From Candidatus Microgenomates bacterium (lineage in GTDB: Bacteria > Patescibacteria > Microgenomatia > JADHYG01), in contig JADHYG010000010.1 of assembly GCA_016782545.1 (NCBI GenBank), positions 1 through 24,659 on the forward strand: a stretch of DNA of 24,659 bases, given 5' to 3'. The notes below the pieces were generated by a model that ran no database searches, was not told where the DNA came from, and saw nothing but the letters and a program-made list of their open reading frames with translations. A program made the position numbers and the translations under genes. Of the stretch, positions 1 to 7,472 are shown piece by piece. Position 1 is the stretch's first letter; every line of letters starts with the position of its first letter.

Positions 1-1169
1 AACATCAACAACCCTGTGCTTGCTAATCCTGCCATAACCGCACCAAAGTAAAAAGGCGCGCGGGGAGAAATACTTTGCCATAAAATTCCGGCTAAAAAAG
101 AGGCCGGCAAAAGAGTTAAACCAATAGTCATATTATAAATCCCAAAAGCCGTGCCTCTTTTTTCCTCTGGCACCAAATCAGCCACATAGGCTTTAGCCAC
201 CCCCTCGGTTAAACCAAAGTAAACACCATAAAGCAAAAATAAAGGAATAACGGCCCAGGCCGAGTTTAATTTTCCAAAACCAAAATAAGTCAGCGCATAA
301 AACAGCCAGCCCAAAATTAATATTTTTTTTCTCCCCACCCGATCAGAAAAACTGCCCGCTGGCAAAGCAAACAAAGAAGAAACAAGATTATAAAAAGATA
401 AAAGGAAAAAAATTGCCACTAATCCCACGCCTATATTCTGGGCTCTTAAAATTAAAAAACCATCTGAAGAATTGCCCAGAGTAAAAAGAAAAGAAATCAA
501 AAGAAATTGATAAAATTTTTTACTGAACTTTGTTGAAAACGAAAGATTAGAGACTTTGTGATGATCTTTGTCTTTAATAAACAAAAAAATCAAAACAAAA
601 GAAAAAACAAGAGGAATAGCCGCCAACATCACAATCTTGGCAAAAGTCTGTTTCTCTAACAAAAGATTGCCTTTTTGCGATAAAAGAACAATTAAGCCTG
701 CTAAGGCAAGTCCAATCACTGCACCCGCATTATCCAAGGTTCTGTTTAAACCAAAAGCCCTTCCTTTAGTACTGTCTTTAGCAGAAAGAGAAATTAGCGC
801 GTCTCTAGGGGCATTACTAATCCCTTTGCCGGTTCGATCAAGAAAACGAATAATCAGCACCTGCGGCCAAGAAACAACAAAAAATAAAACAACAATGACA
901 GAACGAAGGGCTTGACCAAATAAAACAAAAGGCTTTCTTTTTTTAAGTTTATCAGAATAAAAGCCTGACAAGGGTTGAAAGATTTGAGGCGCTGACTCGC
1001 CAACGCCTTCAATTAAGCCGACAATGGAGAGCGGCGCCCCTAAAACATTGGTTAAAAAAAGAGGAATGGCTTTTTTAATTGTTTCGCCACCAATGTCATT
1101 TAAAAAAGAAACAATGGAAAGGATAAAAACATTCTGGGAAAAACCAAAAAAACGCTTTTTAGCTTTCAT
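1..1169 (-). CDS. MFS transporter, C-terminus cut by window edge
   Basis: Reading the minus strand from the ATG at 1167-1169 gives about 389 uninterrupted codons that run off the window edge. The protein begins MKAKKRFFGF and is a chain of hydrophobic helices separated by short basic loops, such as SDKLKKRKPF after the second segment and SDRVGRKK near the start of the second half. These two related loops, at matching positions in each half, are the usual major facilitator superfamily cytoplasmic motif. The segment EEKRGTAFGIYN is also typical of this superfamily. The substrate cannot be read from sequence. The start overlaps the end of the upstream kinase gene by 11 nt, so the two are probably co-transcribed and translationally coupled. 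Confidence 0.85.
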   Translation of the reverse strand, partial: MKAKKRFFGFSQNVFILSIVSFLNDIGGETIKKAIPLFLTNVLGAPLSIVGLIEGVGESAPQIFQPLSGFYSDKLKKRKPFVLFGQALRSVIVVLFFVVSWPQVLIIRFLDRTGKGISNAPRDALISLSAKDSTKGRAFGLNRTLDNAGAVIGLALAGLIVLLSQKGNLLLEKQTFAKIVMLAAIPLVFSFVLIFLFIKDKDHHKVSNLSFSTKFSKKFYQFLLISFLFTLGNSSDGFLILRAQNIGVGLVAIFFLLSFYNLVSSLFALPAGSFSDRVGRKKILILGWLFYALTYFGFGKLNSAWAVIPLFLLYGVYFGLTEGVAKAYVADLVPEEKRGTAFGIYNMTIGLTLLPASFLAGILWQSISPRAPFYFGAVMAGLASTGLLM

Positions 1170-1734
1170 CGTAACCAAGCTCTTTTAAAACTTTATCCAA
1201 AACTTCTTCTTTGCTATTGGAATAAGTGTCAATAACCAAATCATAGTGTTTTGGATTCCAAAAATCAGAAACTCCATAGAGTTTTGACCATTTTTTAAGA
1301 TTTTCCTTCTCTCTCTTTTGAATAGAATCTTTAGCCTCCTTAACCGTCAACGAGTCTCGATTGACAATCCGATCAATCCGCAAGGCATCATCACAGATCA
1401 AAAGGACTTTAAGAACATGTTTCAATCCTCTCATGTTCCAACCGGCAATCCAAGACTCAACCACAAAATTTCCATTTTTTTTAAGCTTCTCCCGCATCGC
1501 TACGTCAATTTCATAGTCAATCTTATCATCATAAATTGTTGCTAAATGGTGTTTTGGATTAGAAGGATCATGAAGGTTGTGTTTAATCGCATATTGTCTT
1601 GACCACTCACCGCCTGAAAAAAACTTAAACCCCAAGAGCTTAAGGGTTTTTTTAAGATTGTTTAAAAGTGTGGTTCTGCCTGCTCCTGGCTGTCCAGATA
1701 TCGCAATGCTTTTATATCTTAGTTTTTTCACCAT
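1159..1734 (-). CDS. Cytidylate kinase-like P-loop NTPase
   Basis: A 191-residue protein with an N-terminal P-loop, SGQPGAGRTT (about residues 13-22), followed by an alpha/beta kinase pattern. VVESWIAGWN (about 91-100) resembles the core strand of cytidylate/adenylate-type kinases, and RIDRIVNRD plus QKREKENLKKW (about 119-148) resemble a basic LID region. The length and order fit the cytidylate kinase-like family found in archaea and CPR bacteria, which phosphorylate nucleoside monophosphates. The Walker A lysine is replaced by arginine, so activity or specificity may differ. The start is the ATG at 1732-1734, with a -10 like hexamer only 6 nt upstream. The gene overlaps the downstream transporter. 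The exact substrate is unknown. Confidence 0.65.
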   Translation of the reverse strand: MVKKLRYKSIAISGQPGAGRTTLLNNLKKTLKLLGFKFFSGGEWSRQYAIKHNLHDPSNPKHHLATIYDDKIDYEIDVAMREKLKKNGNFVVESWIAGWNMRGLKHVLKVLLICDDALRIDRIVNRDSLTVKEAKDSIQKREKENLKKWSKLYGVSDFWNPKHYDLVIDTYSNSKEEVLDKVLKELGYDES

Positions 1735-1740
1735 GAAAAG

Positions 1741-1750
1741 ATTCTATCAC
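1741..1750 (-). promoter_or_regulatory. Putative -10 element, near-leaderless start
   Basis: On the minus strand the sequence reads GTGATAGAAT, then 6 nt, then the ATG at 1734. The hexamer TAGAAT lies at 1741-1746. The same TGTGATAGAAT string precedes dtd at 8110-8119, also just before the start codon. No good -35 box is visible. The position predicts transcription starting at or next to the ATG. Confidence 0.45.
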
Positions 1751-1752
1751 AG

Positions 1753-1781
1753 TTGAATTTTTTTGAAAAGTGTGATATACA
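1753..1781 (+). promoter_or_regulatory. Putative sigma70-type promoter of purine block
   Basis: TTGAAT at 1753-1758 and TATACA at 1776-1781 are separated by 17 nt. The predicted transcript starts near 1787, before an attenuator-like terminator and the deaminase gene. Confidence 0.4.
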
Positions 1782-1786
1782 TAAAT

Positions 1787-1822
1787 ATGGTTACCAAGAA
1801 AGTAGCTTTTTTCTTTTTTTAA
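1787..1822 (+). CDS. Possible leader peptide with four Phe codons
   Basis: A short reading frame, MVTKKVAFFFF and stop, starts 5 nt after the putative -10 element. It ends exactly where a rho-independent hairpin begins. Four consecutive phenylalanine codons (TTT TTC TTT TTT) before a terminator recall the pheL/pheM leader peptides of enterobacterial attenuators. However, the downstream genes concern purines, and a T-rich tract gives Phe codons by chance. No antiterminator was worked out. This is a candidate only. Confidence 0.25.
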   Translation: MVTKKVAFFFF

Positions 1823-1848
1823 CCCGCAAGTTCCCTGCGGGCTTTTTT
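1823..1848 (+). terminator. Rho-independent terminator or attenuator
   Basis: CCCGCA at 1823-1828 pairs with TGCGGG at 1836-1841 across a 7-nt loop, followed by CTTTTTT. The T tract lies only on the plus-strand 3' side. It sits between the putative promoter and the deaminase gene, so it would end a leader RNA of about 60 nt or act as an attenuator. Confidence 0.7.
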
Positions 1849-1864
1849 ATTTGGAAGAGAAACC

Positions 1865-2848
1865 ATGCTTAACCATTTATCTTTAACCGAGCTTCATGTC
1901 CACGTAGGATCCTCAGTTGATCCAGCAATAATGTGGGAAATTGCTCATGAACAGGGAATTCGTCTACCCACCAAAGACTTCTGCAAGTTCAAAAAATTAA
2001 TCACAATTGAGAAAAAAACCACTTACAAAAAATATCTAAAGCTCTTTGGTTTAACTGAACTAATTCAATCTTCTCCTTATGCCATAGAACGATCTGTCTA
2101 TTCAATTGCCAGTGGGGCCTATCGGACAAATAATATTACCAAACTTGAAATTCGTTTTAATCCTATGAAAAGAAACCGTAATGGAGAGCGTGACCTTGAC
2201 CATATTATATTAGCTTCAATTAGAGGAATGGAAAAGGCTACCCTGCAATACCCAATCAGAGTCGGTCTAATCTTTTGCCTCGATCGAGCTTTTCCATTGA
2301 AACTTAATAAAACTATTGCTGAAAAAGCAATTAAATATAAAAAATGCGGCGTAGTTGGAGTTGATTTGGCAGGACCGGATTTAGGAAAACCACCTCATCC
2401 GACAACTAATATTCAAAGCCTTAAGAGAATAATCGACCTTTGCCACAATGAAAGGCTGGGAATCACTATCCACACAGGAGAAACAACCAATAGTCAGGAA
2501 ATGTGGGAAGTAATTAAGTTTCTCTCGCCTGATCGCATTGGTCATGGAATCAAAGCCGTGTATGACAAAAAGCTCTTAAAAGAACTTAAAAAAAGAAAAA
2601 TTGTTCTTGAAATCTGCCCTACCTCCAACCTTCATACTCGGGTGATTAAAAATCTAAAAGAACTAAAGTTTGTTTTTGAAACTTTGAAAAAGGAAAAAAT
2701 TCTTTTTACTATCAACACTGACGGACCAGTAATGCTTAAAACCAATTTAAAAAAAGAGTTTGGGTTTCTTTTAAGGAATAAAATTTTATCTAAGGAGGAT
2801 TTGCTTTGGGCAAATAAGATTGCCAAAAAAGCAAGTTTTTTAAGATGA
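1865..2848 (+). CDS. Adenosine deaminase-family amidohydrolase
   Basis: A 327-residue TIM-barrel metal-dependent deaminase. The metal ligands and catalytic residues of the adenosine/AMP deaminase family are visible: HVH at residues 11-13, HTGE at 203-206 (His ligand and catalytic Glu), RIGHG at 224-228, EICPTSN at 249-255 and NTDGP at 284-288 (Asp ligand). Two substrate-contact aspartates of classical adenosine deaminase are missing: HLHLDGS is HVHVGSS here, and TDDP is TDGP. The family removes the 6-amino group of adenosine or N6-modified adenine nucleotides. The changes mean the substrate is uncertain. It overlaps guaB by 4 nt (ATGA), so the enzyme probably feeds or balances the adenine-to-guanine route. 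A weak ribosome site (GGAAGAGA) precedes the ATG. Confidence 0.8.
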   Translation: MLNHLSLTELHVHVGSSVDPAIMWEIAHEQGIRLPTKDFCKFKKLITIEKKTTYKKYLKLFGLTELIQSSPYAIERSVYSIASGAYRTNNITKLEIRFNPMKRNRNGERDLDHIILASIRGMEKATLQYPIRVGLIFCLDRAFPLKLNKTIAEKAIKYKKCGVVGVDLAGPDLGKPPHPTTNIQSLKRIIDLCHNERLGITIHTGETTNSQEMWEVIKFLSPDRIGHGIKAVYDKKLLKELKKRKIVLEICPTSNLHTRVIKNLKELKFVFETLKKEKILFTINTDGPVMLKTNLKKEFGFLLRNKILSKEDLLWANKIAKKASFLR

Positions 2849-3921
2849 AAGAAGGTTTATCCTTCGACGATGTTTTGCTTTTACCTCAATATTCTGACCT
2901 TCGGAGTAAAGATATTGATTTAATGACTTACTTAACTCCCCAAATTAAACTCAAAATCCCTCTTATTTCCTCTCCCATGGACACAGTCACTGAATCAGAA
3001 TTGGCTATTGCTTTAGCAAAAGAAGGAGGAATAAGTATTATCCATCGCAATTTGTCAATTAAAAAACAAGCAGAAGAAGTGAAAAAGGTGAAAGGAACTG
3101 GTTGTTCAGTAGGAGCAGCAATCGGCGCGGGCAAAGACATAGAAGAAAGAACTAAAGCTCTAGTCAATAGTAAGGTTGATGTTTTGGTGATAGACAGTGC
3201 TCATGGCTACTCTCAATTTATCATCAATGTCACTAGCTGGGTTAAAAAGAATTTTCCCCAAATCCCTCTCATCTCAGGAAATGTTGCCACTAGTGAAGGC
3301 GCTTTGGCTTTAATCAAGGCGGGAGCTAATGCTTTAAGAGTCGGTCTTGGACCGGGTTCAATTTGCATCACCAGAGTAATTACGGGAATGGGGATGCCTC
3401 AACTGACCGCCATTTTAGACTGCGGTAAGCTCGCCAAAAAATATAATGTCCCCATTATTGCTGACGGAGGAATAAGAACTTCAGGAGACATTGTTAAAGC
3501 TTTAGCCGCTGGCGCCTCAACGGTGATGATTGGTTCTCTTTTTGCTAGCTGCAAAGAAGCACCGGGAAAAGTAGTAACTATTAATGGCAAAAAATATAAA
3601 TCTTATCGAGGAATGGGTTCAATTGCAGCTCTAAAAGCTGGGGGTGCGGCTCGCTATGGGCAAAAATACAAAAAAGGGGAAAAGAAAAAACTAATCGCTG
3701 AAGGAGTCGAAAGTCTTGTTCCGTTTAAAGGAACAATCTCTGATTTTGTCTATCAACTTATAGGCGGAGTCAAAAGAGGCATGGTTTATATTGGAGCTAA
3801 AAATATAAGTGAGCTTCAAAAAAAGGCCAAATTTATAAAAATCACAAACAACGGCTTACAAGAAAGTCATCCCCATGATGTTTTGATCACGGAAACAGGA
3901 GGAAATTATGAAAAATTTTAA
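2845..3921 (+). CDS. guaB: IMP dehydrogenase lacking the CBS domain
   Basis: A 358-residue enzyme oxidising IMP to XMP with NAD+. It starts with the diagnostic [15 protein letters not shown]. The catalytic loop GPGSICITR carries Cys174 and Thr176. [10 protein letters not shown] (207-216) is the phosphate-binding region, and [10 protein letters not shown] is followed by the flap dyad Arg270-Tyr271. ESHPHDV (340-346) is typical of the C-terminus. Family members usually have about 490 residues because a two-CBS Bateman domain is inserted in the barrel. Here the sequence passes from EEVKKVKG directly to SVGAAIGAG at about residue 84-88, so that regulatory domain is absent. GMP reductase was considered, but the RY flap dyad favours IMP dehydrogenase. 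It is translationally coupled to the deaminase and followed by guaA. Confidence 0.93.
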   Translation: MKEGLSFDDVLLLPQYSDLRSKDIDLMTYLTPQIKLKIPLISSPMDTVTESELAIALAKEGGISIIHRNLSIKKQAEEVKKVKGTGCSVGAAIGAGKDIEERTKALVNSKVDVLVIDSAHGYSQFIINVTSWVKKNFPQIPLISGNVATSEGALALIKAGANALRVGLGPGSICITRVITGMGMPQLTAILDCGKLAKKYNVPIIADGGIRTSGDIVKALAAGASTVMIGSLFASCKEAPGKVVTINGKKYKSYRGMGSIAALKAGGAARYGQKYKKGEKKKLIAEGVESLVPFKGTISDFVYQLIGGVKRGMVYIGAKNISELQKKAKFIKITNNGLQESHPHDVLITETGGNYEKF

Positions 3922-3925
3922 AAGG

Positions 3926-3934
3926 AGGAGGTGA
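3926..3934 (+). promoter_or_regulatory. Perfect Shine-Dalgarno site of guaA
   Basis: AGGAGGTGA is fully complementary to the usual 16S rRNA 3' end and sits 5 nt before the guaA ATG at 3940. It shows that internal genes of this genome use canonical ribosome sites, in contrast to the near-leaderless first genes. Confidence 0.85.
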
Positions 3935-3939
3935 AATAG

Positions 3940-4875
3940 ATGAAGTTATGTACCCAAAAATTTATTGAAGACAAAATTGTCGAGATTAAAAAGACTGTCG
4001 ATAACAAAAGGGCAGTCGTTGCTATCTCGGGCGGCGTGGATTCTACTACCTGTGCCGTTCTAGCTGATCGGGCCTTGAGTAATAACTTAGTCTCCATTTT
4101 TCTAGACAGTGGCTTAATGCGAGAAAGGGATGAAAAAGAAGTTTTGGCAGTAGGTGAAAAAATAGGAATTCCTGTAAAAGTTGTCAGAGTAGCTGAGAAA
4201 TTCTTTACTGCCTTAAAGGGGAAAGTTGATCCTGAAGAAAAAAGAAAGGCTTTTAGAGAGTGCTTTTATCAGACTTTGGCCCAATTGGTTAAAAAAGAAA
4301 GAGCAAATTTTTTGATCCAAGGAACAATTGCTGCCGATATAAAAGAAACAAAAGGAGGAATAAAAACCCAACACAATGTTTTAGAACAAATTGGAATTGA
4401 TCCAAAAAAATATGGGTTTTCTGTTATTGAACCACTAAGAGATTTATATAAACCAGAAGTAAGGAAGATCGCTAGGGTTTTAGGGTTACCAAAAGAAGTT
4501 TTTACAAGACAGCCCTTCCCAGGACCAGGGTTAGCAGCAAGAATTATAGGTGAAGTAACCCCTAAAAGGACAAGGATTGAAAGACTGGCTTCGGAAATCA
4601 TCGAAGAGGAACTTGTTAATCTTAAACCCTTTCAGTGCTTTGCTGTTCTTCTCTCTGACCGAGCCACTGGAATGGTCGGCGGAAAAAGATTGTTAGGAAA
4701 AATTGTGGCTATAAGATCGGTTGAGTCAGAAGACGCCCTTATTGCCACCGCCACCAAGGTCCCTTGGAGGGTTTTAGAAAAAATCTGCCAAAGAATAACC
4801 AAGGAAATACCCGGGGTAATCAAGGTTCTTTATGACCTTACTCCCAAACCCCCAAGCACAATTGAGTATATTTAA
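3940..4875 (+). CDS. guaA: GMP synthase ATP pyrophosphatase subunit, no glutaminase domain
   Basis: A 311-residue protein that adenylates and aminates XMP to GMP. The N-type ATP pyrophosphatase PP-loop SGGVDS is at residues 30-35. IQGTIAADIKETKGGIKTQHNV is the XMP-region signature (visible around residues 127-148), and FTRQPFPGPGLAARI follows. The C-terminal dimerisation domain ends VLYDLTPKPPSTIEYI. Typical bacterial GuaA has about 520 residues with an N-terminal class I glutamine amidotransferase. That domain is absent, as in archaeal two-subunit enzymes, and no glutaminase partner occurs in this window. The enzyme must use free ammonia or a partner encoded elsewhere. It follows guaB by 18 nt with a perfect ribosome site. 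Confidence 0.93.
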   Translation: MKLCTQKFIEDKIVEIKKTVDNKRAVVAISGGVDSTTCAVLADRALSNNLVSIFLDSGLMRERDEKEVLAVGEKIGIPVKVVRVAEKFFTALKGKVDPEEKRKAFRECFYQTLAQLVKKERANFLIQGTIAADIKETKGGIKTQHNVLEQIGIDPKKYGFSVIEPLRDLYKPEVRKIARVLGLPKEVFTRQPFPGPGLAARIIGEVTPKRTRIERLASEIIEEELVNLKPFQCFAVLLSDRATGMVGGKRLLGKIVAIRSVESEDALIATATKVPWRVLEKICQRITKEIPGVIKVLYDLTPKPPSTIEYI

Positions 4876-4899
4876 GGTGTTTTTTTGAATTAATTAAAC

Positions 4900-4908
4900 T
4901 GTTATAAT
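4900..4908 (+). promoter_or_regulatory. Extended -10 promoter
   Basis: TGTTATAAT (extended -10, hexamer 4903-4908) lies 7 nt before the ATG at 4916. The position implies a leaderless transcript and decides that start: an ATG at 4907 overlaps the -10 box itself. A TTGAAT at 4885 is only 12 nt away and is not a good -35. Confidence 0.6.
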
Positions 4909-4915
4909 GATTGTG

Positions 4916-5509
4916 ATGAAAAGGGTTGTTTTCGGCAGTGAAAAATATCTTACTCCCTCCTGGGATGAAATGGGAAGCCTTTGCTTTGCCCTTGCCCAGA
5001 AAATCTTAAAAAGCAAGCAAAATTATGATCGTTTGGTTGCTCTGGCTAAAGGTGGTTTAACTTGGTCCAGAACCCTTGTCGATTATTTGAAAATCCCTAA
5101 GATTTCAACCTTTCAAATTAAATTCTATAAAGGACTGGGTAAAACAAAAAATCGCCCAATCATCGTCCAGTCGCTTCCAGCAACAATAGAGGGTGAGAAA
5201 ATTTTAGTTTTTGATGATGTGGCTGACTCAGGAGAAACATTAAAGACAGCCAAAGAATACTTAAAAATGTGTGGGGCAAAAAGTGTTTGCTCGGCTACTT
5301 TATTTATCAAAAGTTGGGTGAAAACAAAACCTGATTTTTATGCTGGCAAAACTGATGCTTGGATAATTTTTCCTCATGAGATAAGAGAAATTATTGAGCT
5401 TTTGTCTTTGAAATGGAGTAAAAAAGGCATTTCTAAAAAAGAAATCAAATCCCGCCTGTCCAAACTCAACCTGCCCCAAAACCAAGTTGAATATTTTATT
5501 ATATTATAG
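4916..5509 (+). CDS. Purine (hypoxanthine/xanthine-type) phosphoribosyltransferase
   Basis: A 197-residue type I phosphoribosyltransferase. The PRPP-binding motif LVFDDVADSGETL is at residues 97-109, preceded by the conserved ALAKGGLTWSRTL (42-54). FPHEIRE (152-158) resembles the base-binding hood of archaeal-type Gpt/xanthine-guanine enzymes. These enzymes join a free purine base to PRPP, giving IMP, XMP or GMP. Lying directly after guaB and guaA, it probably supplies IMP or XMP to them. The base preference is inferred, not seen. The C-terminal tail (KKGISKKEIKSRLSK) resembles a small helical domain. The ATG at 4916 is preferred over one at 4907 because the latter falls inside the -10 box. 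Confidence 0.8.
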   Translation: MKRVVFGSEKYLTPSWDEMGSLCFALAQKILKSKQNYDRLVALAKGGLTWSRTLVDYLKIPKISTFQIKFYKGLGKTKNRPIIVQSLPATIEGEKILVFDDVADSGETLKTAKEYLKMCGAKSVCSATLFIKSWVKTKPDFYAGKTDAWIIFPHEIREIIELLSLKWSKKGISKKEIKSRLSKLNLPQNQVEYFIIL

Positions 5510-5531
5510 GTTTTTTCAAATTTGACTTGCG

Positions 5532-5540
5532 TGTTATAAT
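5532..5540 (+). promoter_or_regulatory. Extended -10 promoter of small gene
   Basis: TGTTATAAT (hexamer 5535-5540) matches the element at 4900-4908. Transcription would start near 5547, leaving a leader of about 40 nt. AGAGT (5560-5564) and ACTCT (5574-5578) can pair around a loop holding AAAGGA, so the only ribosome-site-like string lies in a hairpin loop about 18 nt before the ATG. Confidence 0.5.
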
Positions 5541-5588
5541 TAAAATCTAATAAATATTAAGAGTAAAGGATAAACTCTATTTAAAAAA

Positions 5589-5864
5589 ATGCAAGCTACT
5601 GTTGAACAAAAAACATTTAGATACACTAGGCGTGTTCGCGTAGAATCAGAAGAATCACTACCACTGCCGGAAGAAGGCGAGAAGATGACTAATTATTTAG
5701 GACCCCATCAAGGAGGGAATGCGATTATCACGTTTCAAGGATCAGCGTCAGTAGAAGAACCTGTTAACAAAGATCATGGGGCTCCCACAATTACTATAGA
5801 AGGAAATGGTCAATCTGTTATAGTATATCTAAGAGATAAATCAGAACCTGCAGAATTAGCCTAA
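5589..5864 (+). CDS. Small hypothetical protein, 91 residues
   Basis: Not recognised. The product is hydrophilic and acidic, with no membrane segment or signal peptide. It starts with a basic stretch, KTFRYTRRVRVESEE (8-22), then has a glycine-rich middle, GPHQGGNAIITFQGSAS, and two alternating strand-like segments, PTITIEG and QSVIVYLRDK, that suggest a small beta-rich fold. It stands alone between the purine block and the convergent gapN gene. It has its own extended -10 promoter at 5532-5540. The evidence that it is real is the promoter, the uninterrupted frame in a non-coding gap and the normal amino acid composition. No function can be offered. Confidence 0.5.
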   Translation: MQATVEQKTFRYTRRVRVESEESLPLPEEGEKMTNYLGPHQGGNAIITFQGSASVEEPVNKDHGAPTITIEGNGQSVIVYLRDKSEPAELA

Positions 5865-5916
5865 GCTGCGTAATCAAAAACTCTTTCTCCTAAGTTTTTT
5901 ATTCTTAATCTGTATT

Positions 5917-5944
5917 TTTGATATTTAATATTTGATATTTAATA
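5917..5944. repeat. 14-bp tandem repeat, two copies
   Basis: TTTGATATTTAATA occurs twice head to tail (5917-5930 and 5931-5944) between two convergent genes. The rest of the gap 5865-5951 shows no other structure. Confidence 0.75.
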
Positions 5945-5951
5945 TCTTTTA

Positions 5952-7433
5952 TTATTCCGGCTTGTTTAAAACAACTGACTTTGGTCTGGTCATTGCCTCA
6001 AGTGTATATCCTATTCCCTGCACGCCGACTCCTGAGCCCTTGACACCCAAAAATGGAAAATGATCCGGTCCTCTTTGGGGAGAATAATTGATTTGCACCG
6101 TGCCAACTTCAATTTTTTTAGCCAAGACTATTCCTGTCCCTTCATCTTGGGTAAAAATACAGGCCTGAAGACCATAATCTGAGGAATTTATTATTTCAAT
6201 GGCTTCGCTTGAATTTTTAACTCGAATTAAAGAAAGAATTGGTCCAAAAGTCTCAACTCTCACAATTTCTTCTCTTGGTTTAACATAATCTAAAATTGTT
6301 GGCTCAACATAATTATCTTTTCTTTTTCCACCGGTTAAAATCTTAGCTCCCCAAACCTTGGCTTTAATAATCCTGTTTTCCACCTTCATGGCTGCGTCTA
6401 AAGTAATTAAAGGCCCTGCTTTCTTAGTCTTTGGATCTCGAGGATCACCCATTTTAACTTCTTTTTTAAGGAATTTTTTTAGTTTGGGAATCAATTGATC
6501 CATTACTTCATTAGCAGCCAAAACATATTTAATCGCCGTGCATCGTTGGCCAGAAAATGAAAATGAGCCTTTAATAATATCCAAAGCAGCTGTTTCCAAA
6601 TTAGCATCTTCTAAAACCAAGGCTGGATTATTGCCGCCACACTCAAACAAAAGAGGAATCATTCCTGCTTGTTTGGCAATGGCTTTACCCACTTTTGATG
6701 AACCAGTAAAAGTAATCATGTTGATATGGGGATGAGTGGCGAGATAATCGCCAATCTCTACGCCTCCGCCAGTTACGGCTGATAAAACTCCTCCCGGCAC
6801 ACCAGCTTTTTCAAAAATCCTTACTAAATGAAGAGCGCTTATGCCGCCATAAGTAGGCGGTTTAAAAACACAAGCATTGCCGGTCACCAAAGCCGGAGCA
6901 ATTTTTGAGGCTGACAAATTTAAGGGATAATTAAAAGGAGCAATCGCTAAAATAACACCCAAGGCCACCCTGTCAACAATGGCTTCTTGGCCTTTTTCAA
7001 AGCCGGGGAACAAATCGCTTTCCAAAGTCTCACCCCTTATTGTTCTTGCTTCTTGGGCAAAAAGATCAATCATGTCAGCGGTTCGCAAGACTTCGCTTTT
7101 CGCTGAACTAGTGGGTTTGCCGACTTCTTTAACTAAAAGAGTGCTTAAATAATGCTCTTGTTCTCTAATCCAGTCGGCGGCTAAATGCAAAATTTTAACT
7201 CTTTTATCAACTGGAAATTTTTCCCATTCTTTTTGACCTTGGCGCGCGCCTTCAATAGCTTGATCAGCTTCTTGCTTGGTGACTACCTGAAGCCTGCCCA
7301 AAACACAACCGTCAACAGGAGAAATTATATCGGTGGTTTTACCACTCGTTGAATCTCGCCATTTGCCCCGGGAAAAGAATTTGTAGGTCGGCGGGGTTTT
7401 CTGATCAGATATTCCTTCAAAAATCTTCGCCAT
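5952..7433 (-). CDS. gapN: NADP-dependent non-phosphorylating glyceraldehyde-3-phosphate dehydrogenase
   Basis: A 493-residue aldehyde dehydrogenase-superfamily enzyme oxidising glyceraldehyde 3-phosphate directly to 3-phosphoglycerate while making NADPH, without ATP gain. The catalytic Cys298 is in FSFSGQRCTA. The general-base Glu264 is in LLFECGGNNPALVLEDANLE, and Asn168 of the oxyanion hole is in FNYPLNLSASKIAP. GapN-type features are clear at the C-terminus: VGTVQINYSPQRGPDHFPF, then GSGVGVQGIGYTLEAMT. Length and motif order match streptococcal and archaeal GapN rather than general aldehyde dehydrogenases. It probably supplies NADPH in a lower-glycolysis bypass in a cell with few other routes. 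A promoter with spacing 17 lies directly before the ATG. The gene stands alone and converges with the small gene on the left. Confidence 0.9.
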   Translation of the reverse strand: MAKIFEGISDQKTPPTYKFFSRGKWRDSTSGKTTDIISPVDGCVLGRLQVVTKQEADQAIEGARQGQKEWEKFPVDKRVKILHLAADWIREQEHYLSTLLVKEVGKPTSSAKSEVLRTADMIDLFAQEARTIRGETLESDLFPGFEKGQEAIVDRVALGVILAIAPFNYPLNLSASKIAPALVTGNACVFKPPTYGGISALHLVRIFEKAGVPGGVLSAVTGGGVEIGDYLATHPHINMITFTGSSKVGKAIAKQAGMIPLLFECGGNNPALVLEDANLETAALDIIKGSFSFSGQRCTAIKYVLAANEVMDQLIPKLKKFLKKEVKMGDPRDPKTKKAGPLITLDAAMKVENRIIKAKVWGAKILTGGKRKDNYVEPTILDYVKPREEIVRVETFGPILSLIRVKNSSEAIEIINSSDYGLQACIFTQDEGTGIVLAKKIEVGTVQINYSPQRGPDHFPFLGVKGSGVGVQGIGYTLEAMTRPKSVVLNKPE

Positions 7434-7441
7434 ATATTTTC

Positions 7442-7470
7442 AGTATGACATAAATTTTCTCAATTAACAA
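7442..7470 (-). promoter_or_regulatory. Promoter of gapN, near-leaderless
   Basis: On the minus strand, TTGTTA (7465-7470) and CATACT (7442-7447) are 17 nt apart, with TGT extending the -10. The hexamer ends 8 nt before the gapN ATG. Confidence 0.5.
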
Positions 7471-7472
7471 CA

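Noticed and set aside
568..915. Plus-strand frame of 115 codons
   Set aside because: It is antisense to the MFS transporter, whose minus-strand frame is continuous with clear membrane segments.
2845..3921. GMP reductase instead of IMP dehydrogenase
   Set aside because: The short length fits GMP reductase, but the Arg270-Tyr271 flap dyad and the ESHPHDV C-terminus are IMP dehydrogenase features.
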